From contig DLTN01000048.1 of assembly GCA_002500925.1 (NCBI GenBank), positions 5,712 to 48,594 of the forward strand: 42,883 nt of DNA. Direction: 5' to 3'. Each line of letters opens with the position of its first letter. The stretch's first letter is position 1. This document shows, one piece after another, positions 6,602 to 17,489 of this stretch. The notes beneath the pieces were generated by a model. That model did no database searches. It was not told the origin of the DNA and worked only from the letters and a program-made list of their open reading frames with translations. A program made the position numbers and the translations under genes. The DNA comes from Gemmatimonadales bacterium UBA7835 (lineage in GTDB: Bacteria; Gemmatimonadota; Gemmatimonadetes; Longimicrobiales; Gaopeijiaceae).

Positions 6602-9571
6602 TCACCCCAGTAAGGGCGCTAAATGTTGTCCGGTGTAAGATGTAGGATCGGCCGCGATCACTTCAGGAGTCCCTTCCGCTACCACTCGGCCTCCTTCTCC
6701 TCCCCCTTCAGGACCTAGATCAATGACCCAGTCTGCAGTCTTCACGACTTGGAGGTTATGCTCTATAACAATGACAGTATTACCTCGGTCGACCAAGCGA
6801 TGCAGAACCTCTAGAAGCACTCGCACGTCTTCGAAGTGGAGACCGGTTGTAGGCTCATCAAGAATGTAGAGCGTATTGCCCGTGGACCTCTTTGAAAGCT
6901 CGGTCGCAAGCTTAACTCGCTGAGCCTCTCCACCCGAAAGCGTGGTAGCCGACTGGCCAAGGTGGATATAACCAAGACCGACGTCATTCAACGTCTCGAG
7001 TTTTTGCTTGATACGAGGGACTGCGTCGAAAAATCCTAGCGCATCCTCAACTGTCATATCGAGCACGTCGGCGATGTTCTTTCCCTTGTAGTAAACATCT
7101 AAGGTCTCGCGATTGTAGCGTCGGCCGCGACAGACATCACACGGTACGTACACATCGGGGAGAAAGTGCATCTCGATCTTTACCAACCCGTCGCCTTGGC
7201 AAGCCTCGCAACGCCCTCCCTTTACGTTGAAGGAAAAACGCCCTGGACCGTATCCGCGCATTTGTGATTCGGGAAGGTTTGCAAAAAGATCTCTTATCGG
7301 AGTAAAAAGCCCTGTATAAGTCGCCGGATTCGATCGAGGGGTGCGACCAATCGGAGATTGATCAACATCGATCACCTTATCTATTAGCTCGACACCATCG
7401 ATCATGTCATGCCGCTCGGCCACGATCTTACTTCGGTAAAAGTGCCTAGCGAGCGCATGATAGAGCGTACTATTCACCAGGGTCGATTTCCCGGACCCAC
7501 TTACGCCCGTAACACAGAGGAAAGTCCCCAGCGGAAATTGAACGTCGACGTTCTTTAGATTATGCCCGCGAGCTCCCCGCACTGTCATTACCCGATTCGG
7601 GTCGAAAGCTCGACGCGTCTCGGGAAGTGGAATTTCTCTCTCACCGCGCAGGTAAGCCCCGGTCAGAGACCTCTCCGCGGTCAGCACCTCATTGAGACCT
7701 CCCTCAGCAATAATCTCGCCACCGTGTCGGCCCGCCCCCGGACCCAGATCTACGATGTGGTCCGCTAGACGAATGGTGTCCTCATCGTGTTCGACCACTA
7801 CTACCGTGTTCCCCAAATCACGAAGCCGCCTCAAAGTCTCAAGAAGTCGGGCGTTGTCTCTCTGATGAAGACCGATCGATGGCTCATCCAAAATGTAGAG
7901 GACTCCAACGAGCCGACTTCCAATCTGTGTAGCGAGACGAATCCTCTGTGCTTCTCCTCCTGAGAGGGTGCCCGCAGAACGGCCCAGCGTCAGGTAATCC
8001 AGACCGACGTCACTGAGGAACCGCAGTCGCTCAGCAACCTCCTTAAGAATGGGGCCCGCGATTTCACTCGATAGCGGGCGTGTCCCATCGACGATCTTGC
8101 TGCTGTTTACTGACTCACTCGTACCCTCAACAGGAATAGACGCGAAGAAATTGACTGCCTCTCCTATCGAAAGGTCGACGATATCGCCCAGTGAGTGGCC
8201 TGCAATCGTAACCGCTCGCGAAGCATCCCTGAGCCGGCTGCCGTCGCATACGGTGCACTCCAGTGTCGACATGTATTCATCCAGCTGATTACGGACCGTT
8301 TCGGACTGTGTCTCGCTATAGCGTCTCTCCACTCCGACAAGGACACCTTCCCAGTTATCCTCATAGTACCCATCGAAGCTTCCCGATTTCGACTTATAAG
8401 GGAACCTGATCTTCATTCCACCGGAGCCGTGGATGATTGCGTGTCGAACGTCTTCTTCCAGCTCTCCCCATGGAGTGTTCGGATCGAACTCGTACGCCTC
8501 AGCGAGCCCAGAGATCACCGACTGGCGCAGGTGCCCGGAAGGATCGCCCCATGGAAGAATTACCCCCTCCAGGATGGTCACGCTGGGGTCAGCGGTGAGC
8601 AGCTGCGGGTTAACTTCTTTCCGTGTCCCCAAGCCACCGCATTCGTCACACGCTCCATATGGCGAATTAAACGAGAACTGCCGCGGCTCAAGCTGAGCTA
8701 GACTGGTACCGCAGGCATCACATGCGTAGTGCTCACTGTAAACGTGCTGCTGGGGGGTCTTCTTGGTCCTTCCTCTCCCGTGCTCAAGAACCTCGATCAC
8801 CCCGTCTCCTGCTCGCAACGCCGTCTCTACAGAATCGGCAATGCGATCCCGATCCACTGTCTTGACCACCAGACGGTCTACCACCACAGCAATATCGTGA
8901 TTTTCATATCGATTTAGTGAAGGTGGATCGACGAGGTCATACGTCTCACCATCCACCCGAGCACGCACAAAACCTTCCTTGCGTAATTTTTCGAAGAGCT
9001 CACGGAATTCACCCTTTCGCCCCCTAATAAGGGGAGCGAGGATTTCGATTCGCACCCCCTCTCCGATCTCAAAGATTCGTTGCACTATCTGTGTAGCCGA
9101 TTGCCTTATGACTGGCTCATCACAATCAGGACAGTGTGGAGTCCCGGCCCTCGCCCAAAGCAGGCGCAAATAGTCGTAAATCTCTGTTACGGTACCTACC
9201 GTCGAACGTGGATTTTTACTGACGGTTTTCTGTTCTATCGATATAGCAGGCGACAGGCCCTCGATCGCGTCGACATCTGGCTTTTCCATTAAGCCTAGAA
9301 ATTGCCGAGCGTACGCAGAAAGAGATTCTACATACCTACGCTGGCCCTCAGCATAGATAGTGTCGAATGCAAGTGACGACTTGCCGGATCCTGACAACCC
9401 AGTGATTACAACCAACTTATCCCTAGGCAGCTCGACGTCGATGTTCTTCAGATTGTGTTCGCGCGCTCCACGGACGATCAAACTCTCCTGCGCGGGCAAT
9501 GTTGTCCCGACAACGGCGCCGGAGGCCGGGCGCCTTTTGGCAGAAGCTTTCTTAGTGCTGGAATCAGGCAT
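6602..9571 (-). CDS. uvrA: UvrA, excinuclease ABC subunit A
   Basis: DNA-damage sensor of nucleotide excision repair, working as a dimer with UvrB. The 989-residue protein has two ABC modules. The first Walker A GLSGSGKS is at 58-65; a second, GVSGSGKS, lies near 690. Two LSGGEAQR signatures are present, each followed by LYILDEP Walker B segments. Zinc-binding Cys pairs occur in the insertion and signature domains (for example CPDCDEP, CDACG, CDECGG, CEACQG, CDVCRG). A roughly 28-residue Lys/Ala/Ser-rich leader precedes the usual N-terminus. No LexA-type operator was seen in the 151-bp gap upstream, so SOS control is not indicated by the sequence. Confidence 0.98.
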   Translation of the reverse strand: MPDSSTKKASAKRRPASGAVVGTTLPAQESLIVRGAREHNLKNIDVELPRDKLVVITGLSGSGKSSLAFDTIYAEGQRRYVESLSAYARQFLGLMEKPDVDAIEGLSPAISIEQKTVSKNPRSTVGTVTEIYDYLRLLWARAGTPHCPDCDEPVIRQSATQIVQRIFEIGEGVRIEILAPLIRGRKGEFRELFEKLRKEGFVRARVDGETYDLVDPPSLNRYENHDIAVVVDRLVVKTVDRDRIADSVETALRAGDGVIEVLEHGRGRTKKTPQQHVYSEHYACDACGTSLAQLEPRQFSFNSPYGACDECGGLGTRKEVNPQLLTADPSVTILEGVILPWGDPSGHLRQSVISGLAEAYEFDPNTPWGELEEDVRHAIIHGSGGMKIRFPYKSKSGSFDGYYEDNWEGVLVGVERRYSETQSETVRNQLDEYMSTLECTVCDGSRLRDASRAVTIAGHSLGDIVDLSIGEAVNFFASIPVEGTSESVNSSKIVDGTRPLSSEIAGPILKEVAERLRFLSDVGLDYLTLGRSAGTLSGGEAQRIRLATQIGSRLVGVLYILDEPSIGLHQRDNARLLETLRRLRDLGNTVVVVEHDEDTIRLADHIVDLGPGAGRHGGEIIAEGGLNEVLTAERSLTGAYLRGEREIPLPETRRAFDPNRVMTVRGARGHNLKNVDVQFPLGTFLCVTGVSGSGKSTLVNSTLYHALARHFYRSKIVAERHDMIDGVELIDKVIDVDQSPIGRTPRSNPATYTGLFTPIRDLFANLPESQMRGYGPGRFSFNVKGGRCEACQGDGLVKIEMHFLPDVYVPCDVCRGRRYNRETLDVYYKGKNIADVLDMTVEDALGFFDAVPRIKQKLETLNDVGLGYIHLGQSATTLSGGEAQRVKLATELSKRSTGNTLYILDEPTTGLHFEDVRVLLEVLHRLVDRGNTVIVIEHNLQVVKTADWVIDLGPEGGGEGGRVVAEGTPEVIAADPTSYTGQHLAPLLG

Positions 9572-9722
9572 AACCCTGAATTCTAATCATGAAGGCAGCA
9601 AACGCTCAACGCACGCGTGCAAAAGCAAGAAGAGCACGGCCACTCCAAGATTTTTCCGGAGACAAAGAACCGAGAGTTGAGCATCAAGTTCACCCTACTC
9701 TCTGTGTGCAATTATTATCCGG

Positions 9723-10565
9723 CTAGAGAGCCACCTTATCTATCGCCTGGATCCGTGCTTCAGTCGGTGGGTGGGTCCGAAAAAGTCCCGCCAAGGCAAC
9801 ACCACGGCCGCTGCTAAACGGATTTATAATTGCCATGTGCGCCCCAGCTGGGCTCACATTCATCGGAACCTTCTGCGCGATTGCCTCAATCCTTTGAAGA
9901 GCACTCTGAAGGCCACGCTTGTCACCCATTATTCGCACGGCAGTTGCGTCCGCTTGGAACTCGTTTTGGCGGCTCACAGCCATCTGCACGATCGCCGCCA
10001 CGATGGGGGCAACCAGAGCCATGGCAAGCATTGCGAGTGGGTTATCGTCCCTATTTCCTCTTGACCCCAAAATAATGCCCCAACGGAGGATGCTGCCTAC
10101 TAGGGCGATAGCACCTGCCATACCGGCCGCGATAGTCCCTACAAGCATATGACGGTGCTTGATGTGTGCCAGTTCATGAGCGATCACCCCCTCTAACTCG
10201 CGTTCATTTAGCTCTTCCATCAGCCCAGCGGTCACACATACCAAAGCATTTTCTGGATTGCGCCCTGTCGCGAAAGCATTTGGCTGTCGCTCAGGTGCGA
10301 TCGCTATCCGAGGCATCGGGAGGTCCGCTTTCTGGCGCAATCGATCAACCATGTTGTAGAGCTCGGGCGCTTCCTCCAACCCTATCTCTTTAGCTCGGTA
10401 CATCTTCAGTACCGCCCTGTCGCTGAACCAGAAGGCCCAAAGATTCATGACCATAGACATCGCAAAGAAACCTCCGGCCATTGAAGACCCGCCGATAAAG
10501 TCACCCGCGATTACGAAGATGACAGTCATAACAGTCATCAACCCAAATACCTTGGCCATCTGCAT
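9723..10565 (-). CDS. htpX: HtpX membrane zinc metalloprotease
   Basis: M48-family protease of the inner membrane that degrades misfolded membrane proteins. The 280 residues start with two hydrophobic segments (about 4-24 and 28-48). HELAH at 130-134 supplies two zinc ligands and the catalytic Glu. Two further hydrophobic segments follow, and QNEFQADATAVR contains the likely third zinc-ligand Glu. The start is 1-2 nt after the tamB-like stop (TGATATG), so it is co-transcribed with the TamA/TamB pair, which fits an envelope quality-control role. Confidence 0.95.
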   Translation of the reverse strand: MQMAKVFGLMTVMTVIFVIAGDFIGGSSMAGGFFAMSMVMNLWAFWFSDRAVLKMYRAKEIGLEEAPELYNMVDRLRQKADLPMPRIAIAPERQPNAFATGRNPENALVCVTAGLMEELNERELEGVIAHELAHIKHRHMLVGTIAAGMAGAIALVGSILRWGIILGSRGNRDDNPLAMLAMALVAPIVAAIVQMAVSRQNEFQADATAVRIMGDKRGLQSALQRIEAIAQKVPMNVSPAGAHMAIINPFSSGRGVALAGLFRTHPPTEARIQAIDKVAL

Positions 10566-10566
10566 A

Positions 10567-13500
10567 TCAGTTTTGCTCCGTTGAATTCCGTTTCTGGCCG
10601 TAGCCCCACTCCCGGAAGAAAATCACACCCCAGATCCTGTCATTTTCGATCAACCCAGCGGTCGATCCTAGCGATAGGCTACCGCTCCTTAGGAAGCGAT
10701 CTTCCAAGAACCCCTCTACGTTATAGTCATCGGTAAGTGCCCATTCTACCCGAACACCTGCGACTGCGTTCTGATTTTGCGCGCTGTTGTCTGTCGGACG
10801 CAAAACAACGACAGTGAACAGGTCGTCACCGACATACTTTCCGACCTCAACCTGCGTCTGGGCGAAGTACTCCCGTCCAAACGATTGTCCTCCACTCTGC
10901 TGAACGGAAAAGTAGTCCAAGAAGTCTCCGAACACTGCAGATCCGAACTGATTGGTCAGCACACCGCCGACGAAGGTTACTGTGCCCTGCACGGCTGAGG
11001 AGACTACACCCCTACGGCCGATCTCTCCCACTTGGCTATTTGCCCCACTCGGCTGGCCAAATACTAGGTATGAAACCAGATCTTCTTCAGCGATACCCAT
11101 CTCGCCGGTGCTTAGCGTTACAGCAGGCTGCACAAGAGTGCCCTCGACCAGCGCATTGACGTTCAGTGGAGGTTCATTTTGCCGACGTATTCGACTCGAA
11201 GCCTCAATATTAAGGTCGGGGTTTAGACCAGGTCGGCCGAGGAATAGAACACTCCCCCCATCGAGCTCGAAGGTGCGCCCAAGTACACGATGGGAACCTC
11301 GGACCGCTTCGAGTTCGCCGATCAGGACGAAGTCCCCAGCTCTCCGATCATAACGCACCAGAAGGTCCCCACTCATCTCGACATCGGAGTCGATCGAGCG
11401 CAGCCACGAGTTTCTCGGCACCGACAAGTCTACATCTACCCGGAGGTTGTCGAAAAACGGGTTGCGGAGCCCCGCAAAGAGTGGTTGCGAAATCAGCGTT
11501 GTAGTGTCGACAGCGAGACCAGTCTCGAACAGAAAAGGATCACTCAGGTCGACAATGTCGGCCGCACGCTGGAGCTCATCCACGAAGATCGTGCCTTCAT
11601 CCACGGTAAGCTCACCTTCAGCCAGTGGGCGTGAGTACTTACCCGTCAGATTGAATCCCCCACTCACCAAACCCTCTACATCTGCACGCGACACTGCGAG
11701 GAAACGATCGAAGTCAAACTGAAGGTTCAGATCCGGGTCTGAGAAGGGTTCAAGGAGAATGGTCCCAGTGACATCAGAACGGCCATTTCCCTCAGCAGAA
11801 AGGGCTATGTTAGCAGTGCGGTCTTCCTGGAGCGTGATGGTACCGTTGACCTCACTGTGCCGCACGCCAATCGCTTCTATCGACCAACCGCCGTCGGACA
11901 GAGTCACTCGGCCCTCTGGAGCGGGGGCCGAGGGTACCCCGCCGATTGAGACACCACCCGACACAGTCCCGACCACACCTTCTAGAGTCCCGAGATAGCT
12001 CAGCGCGATCGCAGCGTCTAGCGAATCAGCAACTACCTCGATCCTCATGGGACTATCTACCATTCGCTCATCTGACTTCACAAGAGCAAGGTCCACAGGC
12101 AATGTTCCGGTCGCCCGCAGCGCCTCTCTTTCCCCGGCAAGGCCATCCAGATCGAAGCGCAACTCACGAGCCCGGTAAGTCACATCGCCATCCGCACGCG
12201 TGAGCTCCATAGATCCGAATTGGGGTCTATCGACCCGGAAAACACCATCTATCCTTGGAGACTCCATCGACCCCCGCACGGAAAGGTCTAAGTCAACCTG
12301 TCCCGCCGCATCCAGCTCCTCTAGCTGAGCGAGGTGCAACATTTTCTCTATCCGAAGGCCCGAGACCCCCAGCCGAAAATCGCTCCCTCCTTCACGCGAA
12401 ACTTTGCCCTCCGCTAGCAAGCTCATCGGGTCCCCACCGAGTCGTGCCACCTCGATGCTTTCCGCACTCAGCGTGCTCCTATCCCACTCCACGTGAGCAG
12501 GACGAACAAGTATCCACTCTTCCTCGTCAACCTGTATGTTGAACGCGTCTAGATCAATTGATCCACTCAACGAATCGACGACAAATGCACCTGCCGCATG
12601 ATACTCCTCACCAGGCCGCCTCATAATCTCAAGCCTAGCATCACCATCCCGTTCAAACATATTGACTTCTAAGCCGGTCTTCTGGAACTGACGGCCTCTG
12701 ACCTCAAGTCCGTGCGCGGTCGCTGCCACCTCCCACACGCCTTCCGCGCTTGGGAGCCCAGTCGCCGTCACAGCGATACGAGCCGAGTCGATATGATTCC
12801 TCTTCCAGAAAGCGTCCTCTAACTCCATCACTAGCCCAGCATCAATATCCCCCAACCGTCCGCTAACGTTTGCAGCTCCCCGAACTGCGCCATCTAGGCG
12901 CACGTCCGCAAGTCGAGGGAAGGTGTCAGGCTCGATTCCCTGAAGTCTCAAGAACTCACGATCTAGAGATGTGAGGTCTTCCTGAACGACTATCGAATCC
13001 GCAACGCCAATAAGTGCGGCCCGAAGCCCAATTAGTCGGTCAGCACTAAAATCAACTGAGGCACTTCCGAAACGATTCTCTACAAGCCCTAGGCGTCCGC
13101 TGCCTACTAGCTCTACCCCACCCACGTTGGCCTTAAGTGAGTCAGCTATCAAAACCCCACTCCTGACTCGCATTACCGTCGATAGAGTATCTACCCCGAG
13201 CGAACCCAGACGCGACTCATACGCCGATCCATAAAGGTCGAGCGACATCGCGTCCGGGCTGGCCCCAAATCCTTCTATATCAAGTGAGCCACTCCAACTC
13301 GTCTCCTCAGGGACCCGGCCAGACAATGCAAAAAGTGGGAGCTCATACGCCTCGATCTCTATGGTGTACCGATCGGTCGGACTGCCGAGGTCCATGTTTC
13401 CGCGACCTCGAACGTGGCCATCGTTGACGGTCAAGTCTGCCTCAATGGCTACATCGTCTAGCGCGCCACTCAACACTACCGAGCCTCTTGCATCACCCCT

Positions 13501-15141
13501 GAGTTGCAGATCAGGAGCGATACCACCTAGGACTCCAACCGCTAGTGGTTGGAAGTCCACACTCATATCCGTAATCCAGCTGCCAGCCTCCACGCCACGC
13601 CAAAACATACCGTTTACTTGGGTAACCGTTTGTAGTGAAGCGGCAGACAAATGCTCCATATCCGCTACCACCATGACGCCACCCTCGACTCGCCCGTCGA
13701 TTTGAACTCGACCATTCCCTGAACCCGCCCACGGGAATTCAGGCCAGAGCGCCGAAAGCACATCGTAGTTCATGGATCCCATCGACACGGAGAACCCAGT
13801 CGCGCCAGGATTATTCCCCATGTGAATAGCACCCTGAAACTCTGCTGTCGTCGGTGTGCCCCCTAGGCCCGTTGGAACCAACGTGACACGGCCCTGCAAG
13901 CTTAAGTCGGCCAATGCACCGTTAAAGCTGGCTTCTCCGCTCAGCCAACCATCGATGGGAATGTCCCTTTCAATCCAAGGCTCTAGGAGGTCAAGTGGCA
14001 ACGGGTTAGCCGTAACCTGCATACCACTGAGGGTCAGACCTTCGTCGAAGGTGACACCTCCATTGAAGAGTACGTTTCCTGCCTCGAGTTCAGTTTCTAT
14101 ATCTTGGACAGCCAGGTGCACTCCGTCTTCAATCCGGAGTTCCGCCGCCCCACGGAAGCGTCCCTCCGGAATCCGGGCGTCAATCCAGCCAATATCTGAT
14201 AAAGGCATCCACCCCTCCGACTGGATGTCTGCAGTCAACACCCACGGCTGTCCTTCTGTCCTGGGACCTAGGGTCAGATCTCCCTGAATTACCCCGCCGG
14301 GCAGCGTGTAGCGTCCTTCAGAAATAGTGATGCCCTGTTGTCCGTATGAAACGAACCCAAGGGCCTCTTCGATCACTAACGGCTCCTCAAGCACTCCTAC
14401 ACTGGACGATAAAGAGTTGAGCCTAGCCGTGAACTGAGGCTCGCTCGAAACGGAGAGAATCGCCTCTTCAATATCAATGTCGAGCGAGTCGAAAGTGAGC
14501 TCGCGCAGAACCACCCCCTCTGGCCCCTGAACAAGACGTTGCCCCGAGCGCTTCATCGTCGGCGTCAGGATCCGCAACCGACTCTCACGAAAGCCAACCT
14601 GACCGAGCCGGAGCTCAGCGACTGACTCGCTAATGTCAAGTTCCGCCTCGCTATCCCGATGCGCCAAAACACGACTGAGGTTCACGCTCTCCTCACTCGT
14701 GTACCGCGAAACCTCCAAGTCTAATCCCCAAAACATCGTCGAGCGGATAGACTGTCCACCCGAGAGTGCCGCAAGAATGGAATAGCGCACAACTATCGAG
14801 TCAGCAGAGAAAATGGGCCGCCCATCCTCAGCGTCGAGTCGAACCTCCGTCATCGTGGCACCGGTGAGAAGCGTCCCGCTGCGCACCCCTTGGATCGTGA
14901 GTTCCCCCGAAAGACTGGACTGGACCTGATTCAGCGCAGCGCGAAGGGCAAGATGTTGCCCTTGCTTAGTCTGGGTTGTTACGACGGCAGCCAACACCAG
15001 GAAAAGTGCACCGGCGATTAGCCCCCGTTTAATCCGACTAGGCGAAAACCAAGCCAGTCGCTCAGCTCGCCGAACAGCCCCCCCCTCATCCGAGCTGTTT
15101 GTGCCAAGACTTTCGTCTGGACCCTTTAAGTCATCGGACAT
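10567..15141 (-). CDS. tamB: TamB-like translocation/assembly module protein (DUF490/AsmA-type)
   Basis: Very large (1524 residues) envelope protein with one N-terminal transmembrane helix (about 39-58, after an acidic cytoplasmic leader). A long region of beta-rich repeats follows, and the C-terminal TamB (DUF490) domain lies from roughly residue 1150 to the end, where ELEAVRGSHRVLGRTFELDGGSVLF-like segments are diagnostic. Known TamB-family proteins bridge the periplasm and move phospholipid or help assemble outer-membrane proteins. It directly follows the Omp85 gene with a TGATG overlap, the standard tamA-tamB arrangement. Length is above E. coli TamB (1259), as is common outside Proteobacteria. 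Confidence 0.9.
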   Translation of the reverse strand: MSDDLKGPDESLGTNSSDEGGAVRRAERLAWFSPSRIKRGLIAGALFLVLAAVVTTQTKQGQHLALRAALNQVQSSLSGELTIQGVRSGTLLTGATMTEVRLDAEDGRPIFSADSIVVRYSILAALSGGQSIRSTMFWGLDLEVSRYTSEESVNLSRVLAHRDSEAELDISESVAELRLGQVGFRESRLRILTPTMKRSGQRLVQGPEGVVLRELTFDSLDIDIEEAILSVSSEPQFTARLNSLSSSVGVLEEPLVIEEALGFVSYGQQGITISEGRYTLPGGVIQGDLTLGPRTEGQPWVLTADIQSEGWMPLSDIGWIDARIPEGRFRGAAELRIEDGVHLAVQDIETELEAGNVLFNGGVTFDEGLTLSGMQVTANPLPLDLLEPWIERDIPIDGWLSGEASFNGALADLSLQGRVTLVPTGLGGTPTTAEFQGAIHMGNNPGATGFSVSMGSMNYDVLSALWPEFPWAGSGNGRVQIDGRVEGGVMVVADMEHLSAASLQTVTQVNGMFWRGVEAGSWITDMSVDFQPLAVGVLGGIAPDLQLRGDARGSVVLSGALDDVAIEADLTVNDGHVRGRGNMDLGSPTDRYTIEIEAYELPLFALSGRVPEETSWSGSLDIEGFGASPDAMSLDLYGSAYESRLGSLGVDTLSTVMRVRSGVLIADSLKANVGGVELVGSGRLGLVENRFGSASVDFSADRLIGLRAALIGVADSIVVQEDLTSLDREFLRLQGIEPDTFPRLADVRLDGAVRGAANVSGRLGDIDAGLVMELEDAFWKRNHIDSARIAVTATGLPSAEGVWEVAATAHGLEVRGRQFQKTGLEVNMFERDGDARLEIMRRPGEEYHAAGAFVVDSLSGSIDLDAFNIQVDEEEWILVRPAHVEWDRSTLSAESIEVARLGGDPMSLLAEGKVSREGGSDFRLGVSGLRIEKMLHLAQLEELDAAGQVDLDLSVRGSMESPRIDGVFRVDRPQFGSMELTRADGDVTYRARELRFDLDGLAGEREALRATGTLPVDLALVKSDERMVDSPMRIEVVADSLDAAIALSYLGTLEGVVGTVSGGVSIGGVPSAPAPEGRVTLSDGGWSIEAIGVRHSEVNGTITLQEDRTANIALSAEGNGRSDVTGTILLEPFSDPDLNLQFDFDRFLAVSRADVEGLVSGGFNLTGKYSRPLAEGELTVDEGTIFVDELQRAADIVDLSDPFLFETGLAVDTTTLISQPLFAGLRNPFFDNLRVDVDLSVPRNSWLRSIDSDVEMSGDLLVRYDRRAGDFVLIGELEAVRGSHRVLGRTFELDGGSVLFLGRPGLNPDLNIEASSRIRRQNEPPLNVNALVEGTLVQPAVTLSTGEMGIAEEDLVSYLVFGQPSGANSQVGEIGRRGVVSSAVQGTVTFVGGVLTNQFGSAVFGDFLDYFSVQQSGGQSFGREYFAQTQVEVGKYVGDDLFTVVVLRPTDNSAQNQNAVAGVRVEWALTDDYNVEGFLEDRFLRSGSLSLGSTAGLIENDRIWGVIFFREWGYGQKRNSTEQN

Positions 15142-17384
15142 CAGAACGCCTGCCCTATAGAAACGTGGAGCTGGAAGCCTCGGTCAGCTCCCCCGAATAA
15201 AACTGGAGACGCTAGCTGCACTAGCTCACCCGTACTTACCCACGGAACGAGTTTCCCATCCACGACTAGTTGATCTCCAAGTTCTCTTGCAACATCCAAC
15301 GGCAAAATCTGCTCCGTAACCACAGGCAGATACTCTGCACCCCTGAACCTATACGCGAGATCGAGGCGGACTGGTCCTACAGGACTCGGGAAACGTACAC
15401 CGAACCCAGGTGTGAACTCCAGATCCTGGAGAAGAATGCTCTGATTTGGGCCCCATGCCTGACCCACGTCCCCAAACAGCACCCCCTCTACGAAGCCCAT
15501 TGCTATCCGGAATTCGAGGTTCGCCTCAAACAACCGAGTCCCGCCTATCGGTTGATCCTCGTAGGCTGCAGTCGGGTTAGCCTCACAACTCCGATCTCGA
15601 AGAGACTCGGGCGAGCACATCCCACCCCCCTCCAACGTGGACAGCAGATTTGTCGGTTTCGCCAGCAGCACTCTAGGACCAAGCCTGCTCTGCGCAAAGC
15701 CTCTTACAGAGTTCGCTCCACCGGTATAGAAGCGTTTTTGTGGGTGTACTAATTCGACGCCCTCTACCTCAGCACGACCCTGTCGGACAAGTCCTTCGAA
15801 CCCCCCAGACCCGACCCATCCTCCACGGACCCTTGTGGCTAACACCAGGCGACCAGTGGAGGCGTAGCGACTAGCCTCAGCGATCACCCGATCATAGCGG
15901 AAGTTTGACATAGTCCAGTTCGCCGCATGCTCAACATCGAGCAGAAGACGATACCCAGATCTGGGATTTAAAAGATCGTCGGAGCGCTCCCGTGCGAATG
16001 AGATGCCTATGGGCGAGAGGGAATTCGGATCTTCTAGCTCCCTTATATCATCTGGTGCACATACTAGAAAACCGGTGCAGAAGAGTACGTCACTCGCGTC
16101 TAGCTCTGAAATCTCCGGTCGGTAAAAGCCAGTCACGACAGTTCTCTCCCCTACAGCACGAGAAAGTCCTACCTGGCCACCCACAGCTCGACGATTAAAA
16201 ATGTCGGGCAACGACTGTCTCTCTATAAAGATCGAGGCCGACAAAGAATTACGACTCGAAAAAAACCACGGCTGCACGAAGTCCACAGCAGCTATTCCTG
16301 TCAGGCCCGCAAAGTCACCCTCACCACTCTGCGCGCAGAGGACATCCCGGAACTCTTGTGCGAGTATATTCCCCAATCGTCCGCGGACCGAGAGGCTCCG
16401 ACCTCCTCCGAAAAAATTTCGGCTGGTCCAACGGGCCTCGGTATTCAAACACTCGGCAGTACTCCACCCCCCACCGGCACGTACCCGAAAAGCATCCCCC
16501 TCCTGCACAATGATAGCTACATCAACCGTCGGATTCTGAACGCCCAGTAACGTATCTGGAACCACGGTCACGTTTCGTACGATATCTAGGCCGTACAAAC
16601 GCGACGAAGCCTCATCGACGTCAGCGCGACGATACGGATCGCCGCGTCTCAGTTGAGATGTTCTCAGAACTGTCCCTACTCCAAGGGTCTCCACTCCCTC
16701 CACTGTGATGTCGCCATACGTTGTCGCAGGACCGGGAACGACCTCAAAAGTCGTGACTGCGTCGTACGAAGGTGGGTTACCTGGTCGATTTACCTGTCTG
16801 AAGACATCGGCGTACGCATAACCCTGATTGCTAAGACGCTGGATAATTGAGTCCCGGGTCGCATCCAAGGCTAATGTCGACAGTCGATCTCCTTCCGCGA
16901 GCGGAAGCTCATCGAGTAGGCCTTTTGCTATTAATTCCTCTGCCCCCGAGAACCCGATGCTTTGAGCAATGATCGGGCGACCCTCCTCAATCTGGAAAGT
17001 TACACGGGCAACCGACCCTGTCCGTTCTACTACCGGCTCGTTCACCACTACGTCACGAAAGCCCCTTTGGCGGTACCAGAGAACTAACCGTGCCCTATCC
17101 CGAGGAAGATCCCGGTCCTGAAGTGTTGAGCGACTCAGTGCGAAATCTACGCCTAGAGGACAGAGTGGGAGTGGGAAGTAGAACCAAAGAGAACGACACG
17201 CGGTCGCTCGCGTTGCGATAGCTCTAGAAAGTGAGTCCGCCGGGAAAGTGACATTACCCTCAAACCGAACATCTAGGACCTCAGGACCACGTAACTGACC
17301 CATCCCAGAGGACGGGAAGGCAGCCAACACCAAACCAACGATCATGATCATCGGCAGAAGTCGGCATGCCCTCTTTATTTCCAC
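15141..17384 (-). CDS. Omp85-family outer-membrane protein, TamA/BamA type
   Basis: Outer-membrane assembly factor with N-terminal POTRA repeats (from about residue 35; VLDVRFEGNVTFPADSL starts the first) and a C-terminal 16-strand-type barrel. The barrel has the surface-antigen signature GGANSVRGFAQSRLGPR and near its end GVRFPSPVGPVRLDLAYRF. The reading frame is open to a GTG at 17486, but that leaves 45 residues before the hydrophobic stretch. A GTG at 17384 gives MEIKRACRLLPMIMIVGLVL, a better Sec signal, and is preferred; an ATG at 17351 is a third option. Pairing with the tamB-like gene suggests a TamA role, although a BamA role cannot be ruled out. Confidence 0.92.
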   Translation of the reverse strand: MEIKRACRLLPMIMIVGLVLAAFPSSGMGQLRGPEVLDVRFEGNVTFPADSLSRAIATRATACRSLWFYFPLPLCPLGVDFALSRSTLQDRDLPRDRARLVLWYRQRGFRDVVVNEPVVERTGSVARVTFQIEEGRPIIAQSIGFSGAEELIAKGLLDELPLAEGDRLSTLALDATRDSIIQRLSNQGYAYADVFRQVNRPGNPPSYDAVTTFEVVPGPATTYGDITVEGVETLGVGTVLRTSQLRRGDPYRRADVDEASSRLYGLDIVRNVTVVPDTLLGVQNPTVDVAIIVQEGDAFRVRAGGGWSTAECLNTEARWTSRNFFGGGRSLSVRGRLGNILAQEFRDVLCAQSGEGDFAGLTGIAAVDFVQPWFFSSRNSLSASIFIERQSLPDIFNRRAVGGQVGLSRAVGERTVVTGFYRPEISELDASDVLFCTGFLVCAPDDIRELEDPNSLSPIGISFARERSDDLLNPRSGYRLLLDVEHAANWTMSNFRYDRVIAEASRYASTGRLVLATRVRGGWVGSGGFEGLVRQGRAEVEGVELVHPQKRFYTGGANSVRGFAQSRLGPRVLLAKPTNLLSTLEGGGMCSPESLRDRSCEANPTAAYEDQPIGGTRLFEANLEFRIAMGFVEGVLFGDVGQAWGPNQSILLQDLEFTPGFGVRFPSPVGPVRLDLAYRFRGAEYLPVVTEQILPLDVARELGDQLVVDGKLVPWVSTGELVQLASPVLFGGADRGFQLHVSIGQAF

Positions 17385-17489
17385 ACCGAGGGAATAGTAT
17401 CTACCCTCGCCGAGTGCGGACGCGCAGTTCCTTAAAACCTCTCGCCGATACGCGAGATAGATCGATAATCGCGAGTCAGCCAGCACCCG

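Noticed and set aside
8195..8701. 168-codon plus-strand frame opposite uvrA
   Set aside because: uvrA is certain on the other strand; the frame has no start context and no family resemblance.
9572..9722. LexA-type SOS box upstream of uvrA
   Set aside because: Neither CTGT-N8-ACAG, GAAC-N4-GTTC nor GTTC-N7-GTTC was found in the gap.
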